Shown: positions 1 to 8,529 of the stretch, piece after piece
Position numbering within the stretch: position 1 is the stretch's first letter
Layout of the letters: each line of letters opens with the position of its first letter
DNA from: Alicyclobacillaceae bacterium
GTDB taxonomy: Bacteria; Bacillota; Bacilli; Kyrpidiales; Kyrpidiaceae
Direction of reading: 5' to 3'
NCBI GenBank assembly: GCA_029961045.1
Contig: JASBVN010000004.1
Location: 186,001 to 250,000, forward strand
Length of the DNA stretch: 64,000 nucleotides
Notes under the pieces: model-generated
The model's input: only the letters and a program-made list of their open reading frames with translations
The model's database searches: none
What the model was told of the DNA's origin: nothing
Translations under genes and position numbers: made by a program

Positions 1-201
1 AAGGATCCGAAGGCGAAGAAGTTCGCTTTCTTGAGCTTCCTCGACGTGTTGAACCGGGGATTGGGGGTCATGGATTCCACAGCCACCTCGTTGTGCATGG
101 ACAACAACATTCCGATCATCGTCTTTGCCATCACGGAAGATGGAAACATCCGCCGGGCTGTCCTCGGCGAGCCGATCGGGACTACGGTTTGGAGGGAGTA
201 A
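1..201 (+). CDS. pyrH: UMP kinase, C-terminal 66 residues (5' truncated by window)
   Basis: The window opens inside this gene; frame 1 is open from base 1 to TAA at 199-201. UMP kinase phosphorylates UMP to UDP in the cytoplasm. The visible tail carries the hexameric bacterial UMP kinase signature [15 protein letters not shown], followed by the IPIIVF strand and a GEPIGT ending. The partner downstream is frr, whose Shine-Dalgarno lies inside the last codons of this gene (GGAGGG at 191-196), so the two are translationally close. The pyrH-frr-uppS-cdsA order is the standard one in Bacilli. Confidence 0.93.
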   Translation, partial: KDPKAKKFAFLSFLDVLNRGLGVMDSTATSLCMDNNIPIIVFAITEDGNIRRAVLGEPIGTTVWRE

Positions 202-203
202 CG

Positions 204-761
204 GTGAGTGAAAATTTATTGAAAGACACGGAAGAACGGATGAATAAATCGCTGCAAACCCTCAAAAAGGAGTTTGCCGGCGTGCGGGCCGGCCGGGCGA
301 GCCCGTCCCTTTTGGAAAAGGTGACCGTCGAGTATTACGGGACTTCGGTGCCCGTCCACCAATTGGCCTCCATCACGGCTCCCGAACCTCGACTCCTGGT
401 CATCCAACCTTGGGATAAGTCGGCGTTGCCCGAAATCGAGAAGGCCATCCTGAAGTCGGACCTCGGTTTGACGCCCTCCAACGACGGCCAGGTCATCCGG
501 GTGGTCCTTCCCCAGTTGACACAGGAACGCCGCCAAGAATTGGCCAAAATGGTCCGCAAGCTGGCGGAAGAGGCCCGGGTGGCGGTGAGGAACATCCGCC
601 GGGAGGCGAACGACGACATCAAGAAGTGGGAAAAGCAAGGGGATCTTTCGGAGGACGACGGACGCCGTCTTCAGGAAAAGGTTCAGCAGCTCACCGACCG
701 GTTTATTGACGAGATCGACCGCCTGTTGGCTGCCAAGGAAAAAGAAATCATGGAAGTTTAA
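204..761 (+). CDS. frr: Ribosome recycling factor
   Basis: A 185-residue protein, the normal length of the family. It releases the ribosome from mRNA after termination together with EF-G. The start is GTG at 204 (residues [13 protein letters not shown]), 7 bases after GGAGGG at 191-196. An open frame extends upstream to 93 but would run through pyrH and is rejected. Diagnostic stretches include [13 protein letters not shown] and the C-terminal [17 protein letters not shown]. It starts 2 bases after pyrH. Confidence 0.97.
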   Translation: MSENLLKDTEERMNKSLQTLKKEFAGVRAGRASPSLLEKVTVEYYGTSVPVHQLASITAPEPRLLVIQPWDKSALPEIEKAILKSDLGLTPSNDGQVIRVVLPQLTQERRQELAKMVRKLAEEARVAVRNIRREANDDIKKWEKQGDLSEDDGRRLQEKVQQLTDRFIDEIDRLLAAKEKEIMEV

Positions 762-784
762 CAGGGAGTCGCCCGAGGAAAGGC

Positions 785-1588
785 GTGTGGAGGATGAATC
801 CAAGGTGGGGACAACGAGGGGGTCCGCCCGTTTCGGCGACACAGCCCGTTCGGGGCGATCTCCCTCGTCACGTGGCGATCATCATGGACGGAAACGGACG
901 GTGGGCTCGCCGGAGGGGCCTGCCGAGGGTGGCCGGTCACCGGGCCGGTATGAAGGCTGTCAAAGAGGTGACCCGGGCCGCCGATGAGATGGGCATCCAG
1001 ATTCTCACTCTGTATGCCTTCTCGACTGAAAACTGGAAAAGACCGCGGGATGAAGTGGATTATCTCATGCGACTGCCCGAGGAATTCCTCGATCGAGAAC
1101 TCCAGGAACTTCAAGACAACGGCGTGCAAGTTCGCCTGTTGGGGGATCCTTCGGCTCTTCCGCCTCACACCCGGCGGGCGGTGGAGATTGCGGTGAAGCG
1201 GACAGAGGCCAACAAAGGCCTGATTCTCAATTTCGCCCTGAACTACGGAGGGAGAGCCGAAATCGTCCGTGCCGTCAAGGACATCGCCCGGGAAGTCCGG
1301 GAGGGGACGTTGTCCCCGGAAGAGATCGACGAATCGCTATTTGCCTCCCGCCTTCAGACGGGTGCGCTGCCCGATCCGGATCTGTTGATCCGAACCAGCG
1401 GTGAATTGCGGATCAGCAATTTTTTGTTATGGCAAATTGCGTATGCCGAGCTGTGGTTCACAGACGTTCTCTGGCCGGATTTTACGAAGGAACACCTGTA
1501 TGAAGCGGTGCGGGCCTACCAATCGAGGTCCCGGCGTTTAGGCGCAGTAGAGGAACGCCCATCCACCGATGCTCGGAGCGGCCAGTAA
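785..1588 (+). CDS. uppS: Undecaprenyl diphosphate synthase (cis-prenyltransferase)
   Basis: Condenses isopentenyl diphosphate onto farnesyl diphosphate to make the C55 carrier lipid of cell-wall synthesis. The family motif [13 protein letters not shown] is at residues 29-41, with catalytic Asp35. Downstream STENW and the C-terminal [14 protein letters not shown] and LWF(T)DVLWP motifs are intact. The start is taken as GTG 785 with GAGGAAAGG at 775-783; ATG 794 has GGAGG abutting it, which is poor spacing. At 267 residues it is slightly long because of a short extra N-terminus and a polar tail. It sits between frr and cdsA as in B. subtilis. Confidence 0.95.
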   Translation: MWRMNPRWGQRGGPPVSATQPVRGDLPRHVAIIMDGNGRWARRRGLPRVAGHRAGMKAVKEVTRAADEMGIQILTLYAFSTENWKRPRDEVDYLMRLPEEFLDRELQELQDNGVQVRLLGDPSALPPHTRRAVEIAVKRTEANKGLILNFALNYGGRAEIVRAVKDIAREVREGTLSPEEIDESLFASRLQTGALPDPDLLIRTSGELRISNFLLWQIAYAELWFTDVLWPDFTKEHLYEAVRAYQSRSRRLGAVEERPSTDARSGQ

Positions 1589-1600
1589 GGAGTGCGTAGG

Positions 1601-2425
1601 GTGCTGCGACAGCGGGTAATCACGGCATTGGTGGGTGGAGGCGCATTTTTAGGCGTGCTTTATGCAGGCGGGGTTTGGACTGTCGTCATGGTGGGAATCC
1701 TCGCAGCGGTGGCTTTCGGAGAATGGGTGCGGATGAAAGGAGTTTCCTTCTCCTCGCCCCCCGCGTGGGCGGGATGGGCGGCGATGGAGGGGATTTTCCT
1801 GTGGTCCGGCGACGGCGGGGGATTGTTGCCGACCGTTTGGCCCGGGATCCCGCCGGTCAGCTTGGAGGCGTGGGTCTGGGCGGGAGTGCTTCTTTTTTTT
1901 CTTTTCCCCGTGTTCCTTCGAAACGAGTTTACGGTGCCGGACACGGCGTATTTGTTTTTCGGAGCGCTGTATCTCGGACTTTTGTTCCGGGATTTTGTCC
2001 TGTTGCGGGTGGCGTTTGCGAACGGGTGGAGCCTGTGCCTTCTCGTGCTGCTTTCCGTTTGGGCTACCGACATAGCGGCTTATTTTGTGGGCAGTTGGCT
2101 GAAAGGCCCCAAACTGGCTCCCGTACTCAGCCCGAACAAAACGGTCAGCGGCAGTGTGGCCGGCGTCGCGGCGTCCATGGTGCCGGGGTTGCTCATGGCC
2201 GCGATGGGAGCGGCGCCGCTGCCCACATCCCGAATGATCCTGCTGGGAATCGTGGCCTCGGTGGCCGGCCAGTTGGGAGATTTGGCGGAATCGGCTCTGA
2301 AGAGGGCCTTCGGCGTCAAGGACGCCGGACATCTGTTGCCCGGTCACGGGGGAGTTTTGGATCGGTTCGACAGCCTGTTGCTGGCGGGTTCCGTCGCCTA
2401 TCATCTCCTCGTCCTCTGGTTGTGA
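1601..2425 (+). CDS. cdsA: Phosphatidate cytidylyltransferase (CDP-diglyceride synthase)
   Basis: Integral membrane enzyme that makes CDP-diacylglycerol, precursor of phosphatidylglycerol and phosphatidylethanolamine. The protein is strongly hydrophobic with about seven to eight membrane segments. It ends with the CdsA signature around residues 229-257 (SALKRAFGVKDAGHLLPGHG, then G-V-L-D-R-F-D). I place the start at GTG 1601 because AAGGAG at 1587-1592 lies 8 bases upstream; an in-frame GTG at 1592 overlaps that Shine-Dalgarno. A terminator hairpin follows at 2446-2475. Confidence 0.94.
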   Translation: MLRQRVITALVGGGAFLGVLYAGGVWTVVMVGILAAVAFGEWVRMKGVSFSSPPAWAGWAAMEGIFLWSGDGGGLLPTVWPGIPPVSLEAWVWAGVLLFFLFPVFLRNEFTVPDTAYLFFGALYLGLLFRDFVLLRVAFANGWSLCLLVLLSVWATDIAAYFVGSWLKGPKLAPVLSPNKTVSGSVAGVAASMVPGLLMAAMGAAPLPTSRMILLGIVASVAGQLGDLAESALKRAFGVKDAGHLLPGHGGVLDRFDSLLLAGSVAYHLLVLWL

Positions 2426-2445
2426 GCCGCCGGCGGCCGCCCGAT

Positions 2446-2475
2446 CCCGCAGCGCGAGCAGACTGCGGGTTTTTT
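2446..2475 (+). terminator. Rho-independent terminator after cdsA
   Basis: CCCGCAG (2446-2452) pairs perfectly with CTGCGGG (2463-2469) around a 10-base loop, followed by six T. It would end or attenuate transcription of the pyrH-frr-uppS-cdsA block, so dxr probably has an additional promoter in 2476-2585. The only -10 candidate I see there is TATGAT at 2536-2541, without a convincing -35. Confidence 0.75.
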
Positions 2476-2596
2476 CTCTTTCCGCGGACGGGTGCCTCCT
2501 TCGGTGGAGTCCGGCGGATTCCCTGTGTTACACTGTATGATAAACAACGAGAGAACAAGGGTGGCCGCACGACGGGGCCACGGTCGAGGTGAGCGG

Positions 2597-3763
2597 ATGA
2601 GCAAAGGGGTGGCGATTCTCGGATCCACCGGATCAATCGGGTGCAACGCCATAGAGGTGATCCTGGCTCACCCGGATCGGTTTGTCGTCAAGGCCCTGGC
2701 AGCCGGGCGCAACGTGGAACGTTTGCTGGACCAGATCGACCGGGTACGTCCCGAATTGGTGGCCGTGTCGGACGAAGAAACGGCAAAGGAAGTGCGGAGC
2801 CGGACCGGCCGCCGCGTAGAAGTGATGTGGGGCGAAGCGGGCATGGTGGCCGCAGCTACCCATCCCGAGGCAGATGTGGTGATATCCGCCTTCGTCGGAG
2901 CGGTGGGATTGATTCCCACCTTGCGGGCGATCCAACAGGGCAAGCGGGTGGCTCTTGCGAACAAGGAGACCCTGGTGGCCGCCGGGGAGATCATGACGGA
3001 GGCGGCCAAGCGGTCCGGGGCGGAACTGGTGCCCGTGGACAGCGAACATTCGGCGATTTTTCAATGCCTGCGGGGTGAACGGAGGACGGAGGTCGACCGG
3101 CTGTGGTTGACGGCATCGGGAGGGGCCTTGCGGGATTGGAGCCGAGAGCAGATGATGAGAGCCGGGGTGCAGGACGTCCTCCGGCATCCAAATTGGACAA
3201 TGGGGAATAAAATTACCGTGGATTCGGCGACGTTGATGAACAAGGGCTTCGAAGTGATCGAAGCCCACTGGTTGTTCGGCATTCCCTTCGATCGCATTTC
3301 CGTGGTGATCCACCCCGAAAGCATTGTCCACTCAGCGGTGGAGTTTGTAGACGGTTCCGTGCTGGCGCAACTGGGCGTGCCGGACATGCGGCTTCCGATT
3401 CAATACGCTTTGAGTTACCCGGAGCGCTGGGAAGGGAAGTGGCCCCGCCTGTCGATGGACCGGCTGGGAAGTCTTCAATTCCGGGCGCCCGATCCCGAAC
3501 GATTTCCATGTCTAGGATACGCCTACGAGGCCGGACGGGCAGGGGGAACGATGCCCGCCGCCTTGAACGCGGCGAACGAGGTGGCGGTCGACTTGTTTTT
3601 ACGGGGGAGGATTCCTTTTCTCGCAATTGAGGACATCTTGGTGCGGATCATGGATCTGCACGAGGTACGGCATCACCCCGACTTGGAGACCATCCTGTGG
3701 GCGGATGCTTGGGCCCGGGAAACCGCCGCTGAACTGGCGGCAAAAGGAAGGGTGGCGCGCTGA
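2597..3763 (+). CDS. dxr: 1-deoxy-D-xylulose 5-phosphate reductoisomerase
   Basis: First committed enzyme of the MEP isoprenoid pathway, NADPH- and metal-dependent, cytosolic. The start ATG 2597 gives MSKGVAILGSTGSIG, with the nucleotide-binding GSTGSIG at residues 9-15, and has GAGGTGAG 5-10 bases upstream; the frame is open further upstream but without family similarity. Other hallmarks are LANKETLVAAGE, the metal-binding PVDSEHSAIFQCL and the substrate-binding SATLMNKGFEVIEAHWLF. Length 388 residues is typical. Its stop overlaps the rseP start (TGATG). Together with uppS and ispG it forms a local isoprenoid cluster. Confidence 0.97.
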   Translation: MSKGVAILGSTGSIGCNAIEVILAHPDRFVVKALAAGRNVERLLDQIDRVRPELVAVSDEETAKEVRSRTGRRVEVMWGEAGMVAAATHPEADVVISAFVGAVGLIPTLRAIQQGKRVALANKETLVAAGEIMTEAAKRSGAELVPVDSEHSAIFQCLRGERRTEVDRLWLTASGGALRDWSREQMMRAGVQDVLRHPNWTMGNKITVDSATLMNKGFEVIEAHWLFGIPFDRISVVIHPESIVHSAVEFVDGSVLAQLGVPDMRLPIQYALSYPERWEGKWPRLSMDRLGSLQFRAPDPERFPCLGYAYEAGRAGGTMPAALNAANEVAVDLFLRGRIPFLAIEDILVRIMDLHEVRHHPDLETILWADAWARETAAELAAKGRVAR

Positions 3764-5013
3764 TGGTTCCGTTTTTTTCGGGCGGCGTTCAAACGGCGGT
3801 GGCGGCGATCGTCATATTTCTTTTGCTGGTGGTGTTCCACGAATTCGGTCACTTTTGGGTGGCCAAGCGGGTCGGCATTCTGGTTCGGGAATTTGCCGTC
3901 GGTTTCGGTCCAAAATTGTTCAGCCGCAAACGGGGGGAAACGGTGTATTCTTTCCGGGTCCTTCCCCTCGGAGGGTATGTCCACATGGCAGGGGAAAGTC
4001 CGGAAGACCACGGATTGGTTCGGGGAGAGACCCTTGCAGTGAGACTCGACGCGGAGGGCCGAGCGGAGGCCTTGGGCGATCCCGACGTGTTGAAGGATCC
4101 GGACCTGATCGGTCGCCTGGCGGCAGGTCCGTCCCGGGAGTCGTTTGCGGTGGAACTGGAAACAGAAGAGGGCGTCCGGCGATTGGAATTAAGTCCGTCT
4201 GCCGTCTTGTACACCGGGCGCTCGACGACGACGCTGGCCCCCTTCGAACGACAGTTTATGGGCAAACCCGTTTGGGCCCGGGCTGCGACCATCGCCGCCG
4301 GCCCGTTGATGAATTTTGTGCTGGCCGCCCTGATTTTTGCGGTTTACTTCCTCTACACCGGCGTGCCCGCCGGCCCGGACGTCGGCGAGGTGTTGCCCGG
4401 TACTCCGGCCGCTCGGGCGGGATTGCGGCCCGGCGATCACATTGCGGCGGTGGACGGCAACCCCATTCGTTCCTGGAGCCAATTAGTAAAGACGGTTCAG
4501 AGCCGGCCGGAACAACCCATGATGTTCGACGTCCGGCGCGGTGACTCCCGACTCGAGATCGCCGTGACGCCAGAGGTGCGCAGCGGCGTCGGCGTGATCG
4601 GCGTCAGTCCCCGGTTGGTGCATAACCCGCTGTTGGCCGTCTGGATGGGGATCCGCCAAACTTGGGATATATCGGTCCAGATCGTAACCGCATTCGGGCG
4701 CATGTTGACCGGCGCTTTGGCTCCGGAGGTGGCGGGCCCGGTGGGCATTGTCGCGATGATTGGCGAACAGGCGAAGCAGGGTCTGGCGAACTTGGTGACT
4801 TTGACCGCCCTGTTGAGCATCAACCTGGCCATCATCAACCTGCTGCCGATTCCCGCCCTCGACGGCAGCCGATTGATGTTCCTTTTGGTCGAGGCGGTAC
4901 GGGGCCGGCCCCTCGATCCTCATAAGGAAAGCATGGTCCATCTGGTGGGGTTTGCTCTGCTGATGGTGATCGTGGTGCTGGTGACCTATAAGGACGTGAC
5001 GCGCCTCTTTTGA
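3763..5013 (+). CDS. rseP: Site-2 intramembrane zinc metalloprotease RseP/RasP
   Basis: Membrane-embedded protease that cleaves anti-sigma factors and leftover signal peptides within the bilayer. The zinc motif HEFGH is at residues 26-30 in the first membrane segment. A PDZ domain follows the second segment at roughly residues 203-280 (VGEVLPGTPAARAGLRPGD). The third metal ligand lies in the NLLPIPALDGSRL stretch near residues 358-370. Length 416 residues is normal. It is translationally coupled to dxr, which is its usual neighbour in Bacilli and Clostridia. Confidence 0.95.
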   Translation: MVPFFSGGVQTAVAAIVIFLLLVVFHEFGHFWVAKRVGILVREFAVGFGPKLFSRKRGETVYSFRVLPLGGYVHMAGESPEDHGLVRGETLAVRLDAEGRAEALGDPDVLKDPDLIGRLAAGPSRESFAVELETEEGVRRLELSPSAVLYTGRSTTTLAPFERQFMGKPVWARAATIAAGPLMNFVLAALIFAVYFLYTGVPAGPDVGEVLPGTPAARAGLRPGDHIAAVDGNPIRSWSQLVKTVQSRPEQPMMFDVRRGDSRLEIAVTPEVRSGVGVIGVSPRLVHNPLLAVWMGIRQTWDISVQIVTAFGRMLTGALAPEVAGPVGIVAMIGEQAKQGLANLVTLTALLSINLAIINLLPIPALDGSRLMFLLVEAVRGRPLDPHKESMVHLVGFALLMVIVVLVTYKDVTRLF

Positions 5014-5064
5014 AGCTGTTCCGGGCGGATGGACGACGGCGCGGACAAAAAAGGAGGCATTGGC

Positions 5065-6135
5065 ATGGTCAGAAGGGAGAACACGCGGCCGGTCCGAGTG
5101 CGGAACATCCAGATCGGGGGAAACGATCGAGTGGTCATTCAATCGATGACCACCACCGACACGCGGAATGTGCCCGAAACCCTCGAGCAGATCCGCAGGC
5201 TGCAGGAAGCGGGATGCCAAGTGGTGCGGCTGGCGGTTCCGGACATGCAGGCGGCCGAGGCGATTGCGGAGATCCGGAAGGGAACGGACATGCCGCTTGT
5301 GGCCGACATTCATTTCGACTACCGGCTGGCTCTTACGGCGATCCGGAACGGCATCGACAAAGTCCGGATCAATCCGGGCAACATCGGATCGGAGGCCAAG
5401 ATTCGACAGGTGGTCGAAGCCGCTAAGGAGCGCGGCATTCCGATTCGCATCGGCGTAAACGCGGGCTCGATCGAGCGGGGGCTTTTGGAGAAATACGGCT
5501 ACCCCAGCGCCGAAGCGATGGTGGAGAGCGCCCTCCGCCATGTGCGGTTGTTGGAGGATCTCGATTTTTATGATATTGTCGTTTCCTTGAAATCCAGCGA
5601 CGTGCCGACGGCGATCCGCGCCTATCAAATGATGGCGGAAAGGGTGGATTATCCGCTGCACGTGGGGATTACCGAAGCCGGTACCGTGTATGCCGGAACC
5701 ATCAAGTCGGCGGTCGGCATTGGGGCGGTTTTGGCGATGGGAATCGGCAGCACCATCCGGGTGTCGCTGACCGGGGATCCGGTGGAAGAGGTGCGGGCCG
5801 CCCGTGAGATCCTGAAATCCCTCGGACTTGTGGGCGATTCTCCCGTCATCGTCTCCTGTCCCACCTGCGGGCGGTGCGAAATCGACCTGATCGACATCGC
5901 CAATCGAGTGGAACGCGAGATCGCGGATTTGCGGGTTCCTCTGAAGGTCGCCGTCATGGGTTGCGTGGTCAACGGCCCAGGCGAGGCTCGGGAAGCGGAT
6001 GTAGGGGTTGCCGGCGGAAAAGGGGTCGGCTTGTTGTTCAAAAAAGGAGAAGTGGTGCGGAAAGTGGCTGAGTCCGAAATCGTCGACGCGCTCCTTCAGG
6101 AGATCCGCGATATGGCGGAAGAGCGCAAAGCGTAG
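5065..6135 (+). CDS. ispG: (E)-4-hydroxy-3-methylbut-2-enyl diphosphate synthase (flavodoxin type)
   Basis: Iron-sulfur enzyme of the MEP pathway that converts MEcPP to HMBPP. Cluster ligands are visible as CPTC at residues 265-268 and Cys300 in [11 protein letters not shown]. The N-terminal TIM barrel begins [19 protein letters not shown]. The start ATG 5065 is preceded by AAGGAGG at 5051-5057; an in-frame ATG at 5029 has no ribosome site. At 356 residues it is the short bacterial form. In B. subtilis ispG is elsewhere; its position between rseP and proS here recalls clostridial gene order. Confidence 0.96.
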   Translation: MVRRENTRPVRVRNIQIGGNDRVVIQSMTTTDTRNVPETLEQIRRLQEAGCQVVRLAVPDMQAAEAIAEIRKGTDMPLVADIHFDYRLALTAIRNGIDKVRINPGNIGSEAKIRQVVEAAKERGIPIRIGVNAGSIERGLLEKYGYPSAEAMVESALRHVRLLEDLDFYDIVVSLKSSDVPTAIRAYQMMAERVDYPLHVGITEAGTVYAGTIKSAVGIGAVLAMGIGSTIRVSLTGDPVEEVRAAREILKSLGLVGDSPVIVSCPTCGRCEIDLIDIANRVEREIADLRVPLKVAVMGCVVNGPGEAREADVGVAGGKGVGLLFKKGEVVRKVAESEIVDALLQEIRDMAEERKA

Positions 6136-6149
6136 TTGGAGGGTGCGAC

Positions 6150-7853
6150 ATGAGGCAAAGTCGATATTTTTTGCCGACACTCCGGGAAATCCCGTCGGAG
6201 GCGGAGATTCCCAGCCACCAGCTCATGCTGCGGGCCGGCATGATCCGGCAGCTGGTTTCCGGGATTTACACCTATTTGCCCTTGGGCTACCGGGTTTTGC
6301 GTAAAGTGGAGCGGATCGTCCGGGAGGAAATGGACCGGGCGGGAGCCCAGGAAGTCTTGCTTCCCGCGGTTCAGCCCGCCTCCCTGTGGCAGGAATCGGG
6401 GAGATGGGAAGACTACGGGAAGGAGCTATTGCGGTTTCAAGATCGCCACGAGCGGCCGTTGGTGTTGGGACCTACCCACGAGGAAGTGATTACCGACCTC
6501 GTGCGGCAGGAGGTCCGGTCGTATCGCCAACTTCCCATGATCCTGTATCAGATCCAGACGAAATTCCGCGACGAGGTGCGCCCCCGCTTTGGAGTGATGA
6601 GGGCCCGGGAGTTCGTGATGAAAGACGCCTATTCCTTCGACGTCGATTGGGAAGGACTGGATCGCAGTTATCAGGCGATGTACAAGGCGTACGAGTCGGT
6701 GTTGCAGCGGTGCGGCCTCCGTTTTCGAGTGGTCCAAGCGGATCCGGGGGCCATCGGCGGGGAGGGCGGCAGCCACGAATTCATGGTGTTGTCTGAGGTG
6801 GGAGAAGATTCCCTTTTGGTGTGTCCCCGCTGTTCGTACGCGGCCAACATTGAAAAAGCCCGTTCAAAGACGCCGGAGTACGGTTCCGCTGGCGACGTGC
6901 CGCCGATGGAGCGGTTTTTGACACCGGGGGCCCGGAGCATTGAGGACCTAAAAACCCGGTTTGGATTGAATCCCGAAACGATTCTAAAAGTGTTGATTTA
7001 CAGGGTGGATGACCGGTACGTGGCGGCTGTGGTGCGCGGAGATCACGAGGTCAACGAGGTGAAGTTGAAACGGCTGCTGAACGCCCGCCGGGTGGAGCTG
7101 GCGGATGAAGAGACGGTCCGGGCCTTGACGGGTACTGGGTTCGGCAGCGTCGGACCCTTCGGTCTGACCATGGAGCGGGTGGTGGACGACGCGGTGGCGG
7201 CCCTGCCGGAAGGTGTGGCGGGGGGCAATGAACCGGACGTCCACTATCGCCATGTGGTTCCCGGCAGGGATTTTCAATGGGAAAAACAGGGGGACATTCG
7301 AACGGCAAGGGCAGGGGAGCCGTGTGTCGAATGCGGCGGTACTCTGGAAATGTACCGGGGGATCGAAGTCGGACATGTGTTTAAACTGGGAACAAAATAC
7401 AGCGAAGCCCTTTCGGCGGTATTCCTCGACGAACAGGGCCGGCAGAGGACCGTTGTGATGGGATGTTACGGCATCGGCGTTTCGCGGCTGGTGGCCGCCA
7501 TTGTGGAACAACATCACGACGACAAAGGCATTGTGTGGCCGGCTTCGGTCGCTCCTTTCCACGTTCATGTCATCCCCGTCAACATCCGCGACGAGCAGCA
7601 GCGGACGACGGCAGAAGAACTGTACCGGCAGTTGACCGAACGGGGAACGGAAGTGCTGTTGGACGACCGGGACGAACGGCCGGGCGTCAAGTTCAACGAT
7701 GCGGATTTGATCGGCGTGCCCGTTCAAGTGATCGTAGGCAAGCGGGCGTCGGAAGGTCTGGTGGAATGGAAGTGGCGTCGCACCGGCGAAGTGGAGGTTC
7801 TGTCGACGGAGGAGGCGGCGGAGCGGGCGGCGGCCATCGGTTCTGGAGAATGA
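6150..7853 (+). CDS. proS: Prolyl-tRNA synthetase (bacterial type with editing insertion)
   Basis: Class II aminoacyl-tRNA synthetase charging tRNA-Pro. Motif 2 is around residues 137-160 (KFRDEVRPRFGVMRAREFVM), preceded by the GPTHEEVIT element. The INS editing domain lies between motifs 2 and 3, roughly residues 225-405. Motif 3 (MGCYGIGVSRLVAAI) and the anticodon-binding domain (HVIPVNIRD onward) follow. Length 567 residues is normal. The start ATG 6150 has GGAGGG at 6138-6143. It sits directly behind ispG with no T-box in the 14-base gap, so it depends on upstream promoters. Confidence 0.97.
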   Translation: MRQSRYFLPTLREIPSEAEIPSHQLMLRAGMIRQLVSGIYTYLPLGYRVLRKVERIVREEMDRAGAQEVLLPAVQPASLWQESGRWEDYGKELLRFQDRHERPLVLGPTHEEVITDLVRQEVRSYRQLPMILYQIQTKFRDEVRPRFGVMRAREFVMKDAYSFDVDWEGLDRSYQAMYKAYESVLQRCGLRFRVVQADPGAIGGEGGSHEFMVLSEVGEDSLLVCPRCSYAANIEKARSKTPEYGSAGDVPPMERFLTPGARSIEDLKTRFGLNPETILKVLIYRVDDRYVAAVVRGDHEVNEVKLKRLLNARRVELADEETVRALTGTGFGSVGPFGLTMERVVDDAVAALPEGVAGGNEPDVHYRHVVPGRDFQWEKQGDIRTARAGEPCVECGGTLEMYRGIEVGHVFKLGTKYSEALSAVFLDEQGRQRTVVMGCYGIGVSRLVAAIVEQHHDDKGIVWPASVAPFHVHVIPVNIRDEQQRTTAEELYRQLTERGTEVLLDDRDERPGVKFNDADLIGVPVQVIVGKRASEGLVEWKWRRTGEVEVLSTEEAAERAAAIGSGE

Positions 7854-7908
7854 GAGGACTGGGATTCGTCCCGTCGGCCGCCGCGACGACGGAAGGGGAG
7901 GGAGTCGG

Positions 7909-8529
7909 GTGCTGAGCTTGATCATTCCGGCCTATAATGAGGAAGACCGCATCGGACCCGTGTTGGACGCGGTGTTGGCCGCAGGAGTTTTCCACGAGGT
8001 GATCGTCGTGGACGACGGCTCCTCGGACCGCACGGCGGAGGTCGCCCGGAGAAAAGGGGTCGAAGTCTTGCAACTGCCGGAAAACCGGGGAAAGGGGGCG
8101 GCGGTGGAGGCGGGTTTGTCCGTGGCCCGGGGGGAGATCATCGGATTTTTAGATGCCGATCTGGTCGGGCTGAGGCCGGAACACGTCCGGGCTTTGGTGG
8201 AGCCGGTGGTCAACGGCGAAGCGGACATGACGATGGGCCTGTTCGGCGGCGGCCGGCTCAGCACCGATTTGGCCCAACGACTGGCACCGGTTTTGACGGG
8301 GCAGCGGGTGCTCCGCCGGGAGTTCCTCGCTATTCCCGATCTTGCGGGAGCGCGGTACGGGATTGAAGTGATGTTACATAAACACGTCAAAGAAAGGGGC
8401 GCCCGCATCTTGGAGGTTCCCCTCGACGACGTGACGCACCATATTAAGGAAGAGAAACTGGGCTGGCGCAAAGGCGTCGCCGCCCGTTTGCGCATGTACT
8501 GGGACATTTTGAAGGTGATGGCCAAATGA
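7909..8529 (+). CDS. Family 2 glycosyltransferase
   Basis: A 206-residue single-domain GT-A glycosyltransferase. It begins LSLIIPAYNEEDRI, has the nucleotide-binding VVDDGSSDRT near residues 31-40 and a metal-binding DAD motif (GFLDADLVG) near residues 79-87. There are no membrane segments, so it is probably cytosolic or membrane-associated through a partner. The acceptor and sugar are unknown; similar short enzymes are often annotated as dolichyl-phosphate-mannose-synthase-like. The start is GTG 7909 behind GGGGAGGGAG. Its stop overlaps the polC start (ATGA), so it is translationally coupled to polC. In B. subtilis proS and polC are adjacent, so this gene is an insertion into a conserved pair. 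Confidence 0.85.
   Translation: MLSLIIPAYNEEDRIGPVLDAVLAAGVFHEVIVVDDGSSDRTAEVARRKGVEVLQLPENRGKGAAVEAGLSVARGEIIGFLDADLVGLRPEHVRALVEPVVNGEADMTMGLFGGGRLSTDLAQRLAPVLTGQRVLRREFLAIPDLAGARYGIEVMLHKHVKERGARILEVPLDDVTHHIKEEKLGWRKGVAARLRMYWDILKVMAK

Noticed and set aside
6136-6149. T-box riboswitch expected for proS
   Set aside because: Only 14 bases separate ispG and proS, too short for a T-box.
4483-6180. 565-codon minus-strand frame opposite rseP-ispG
   Set aside because: Mirror frame of ispG and rseP, His/Arg-rich, no motifs.
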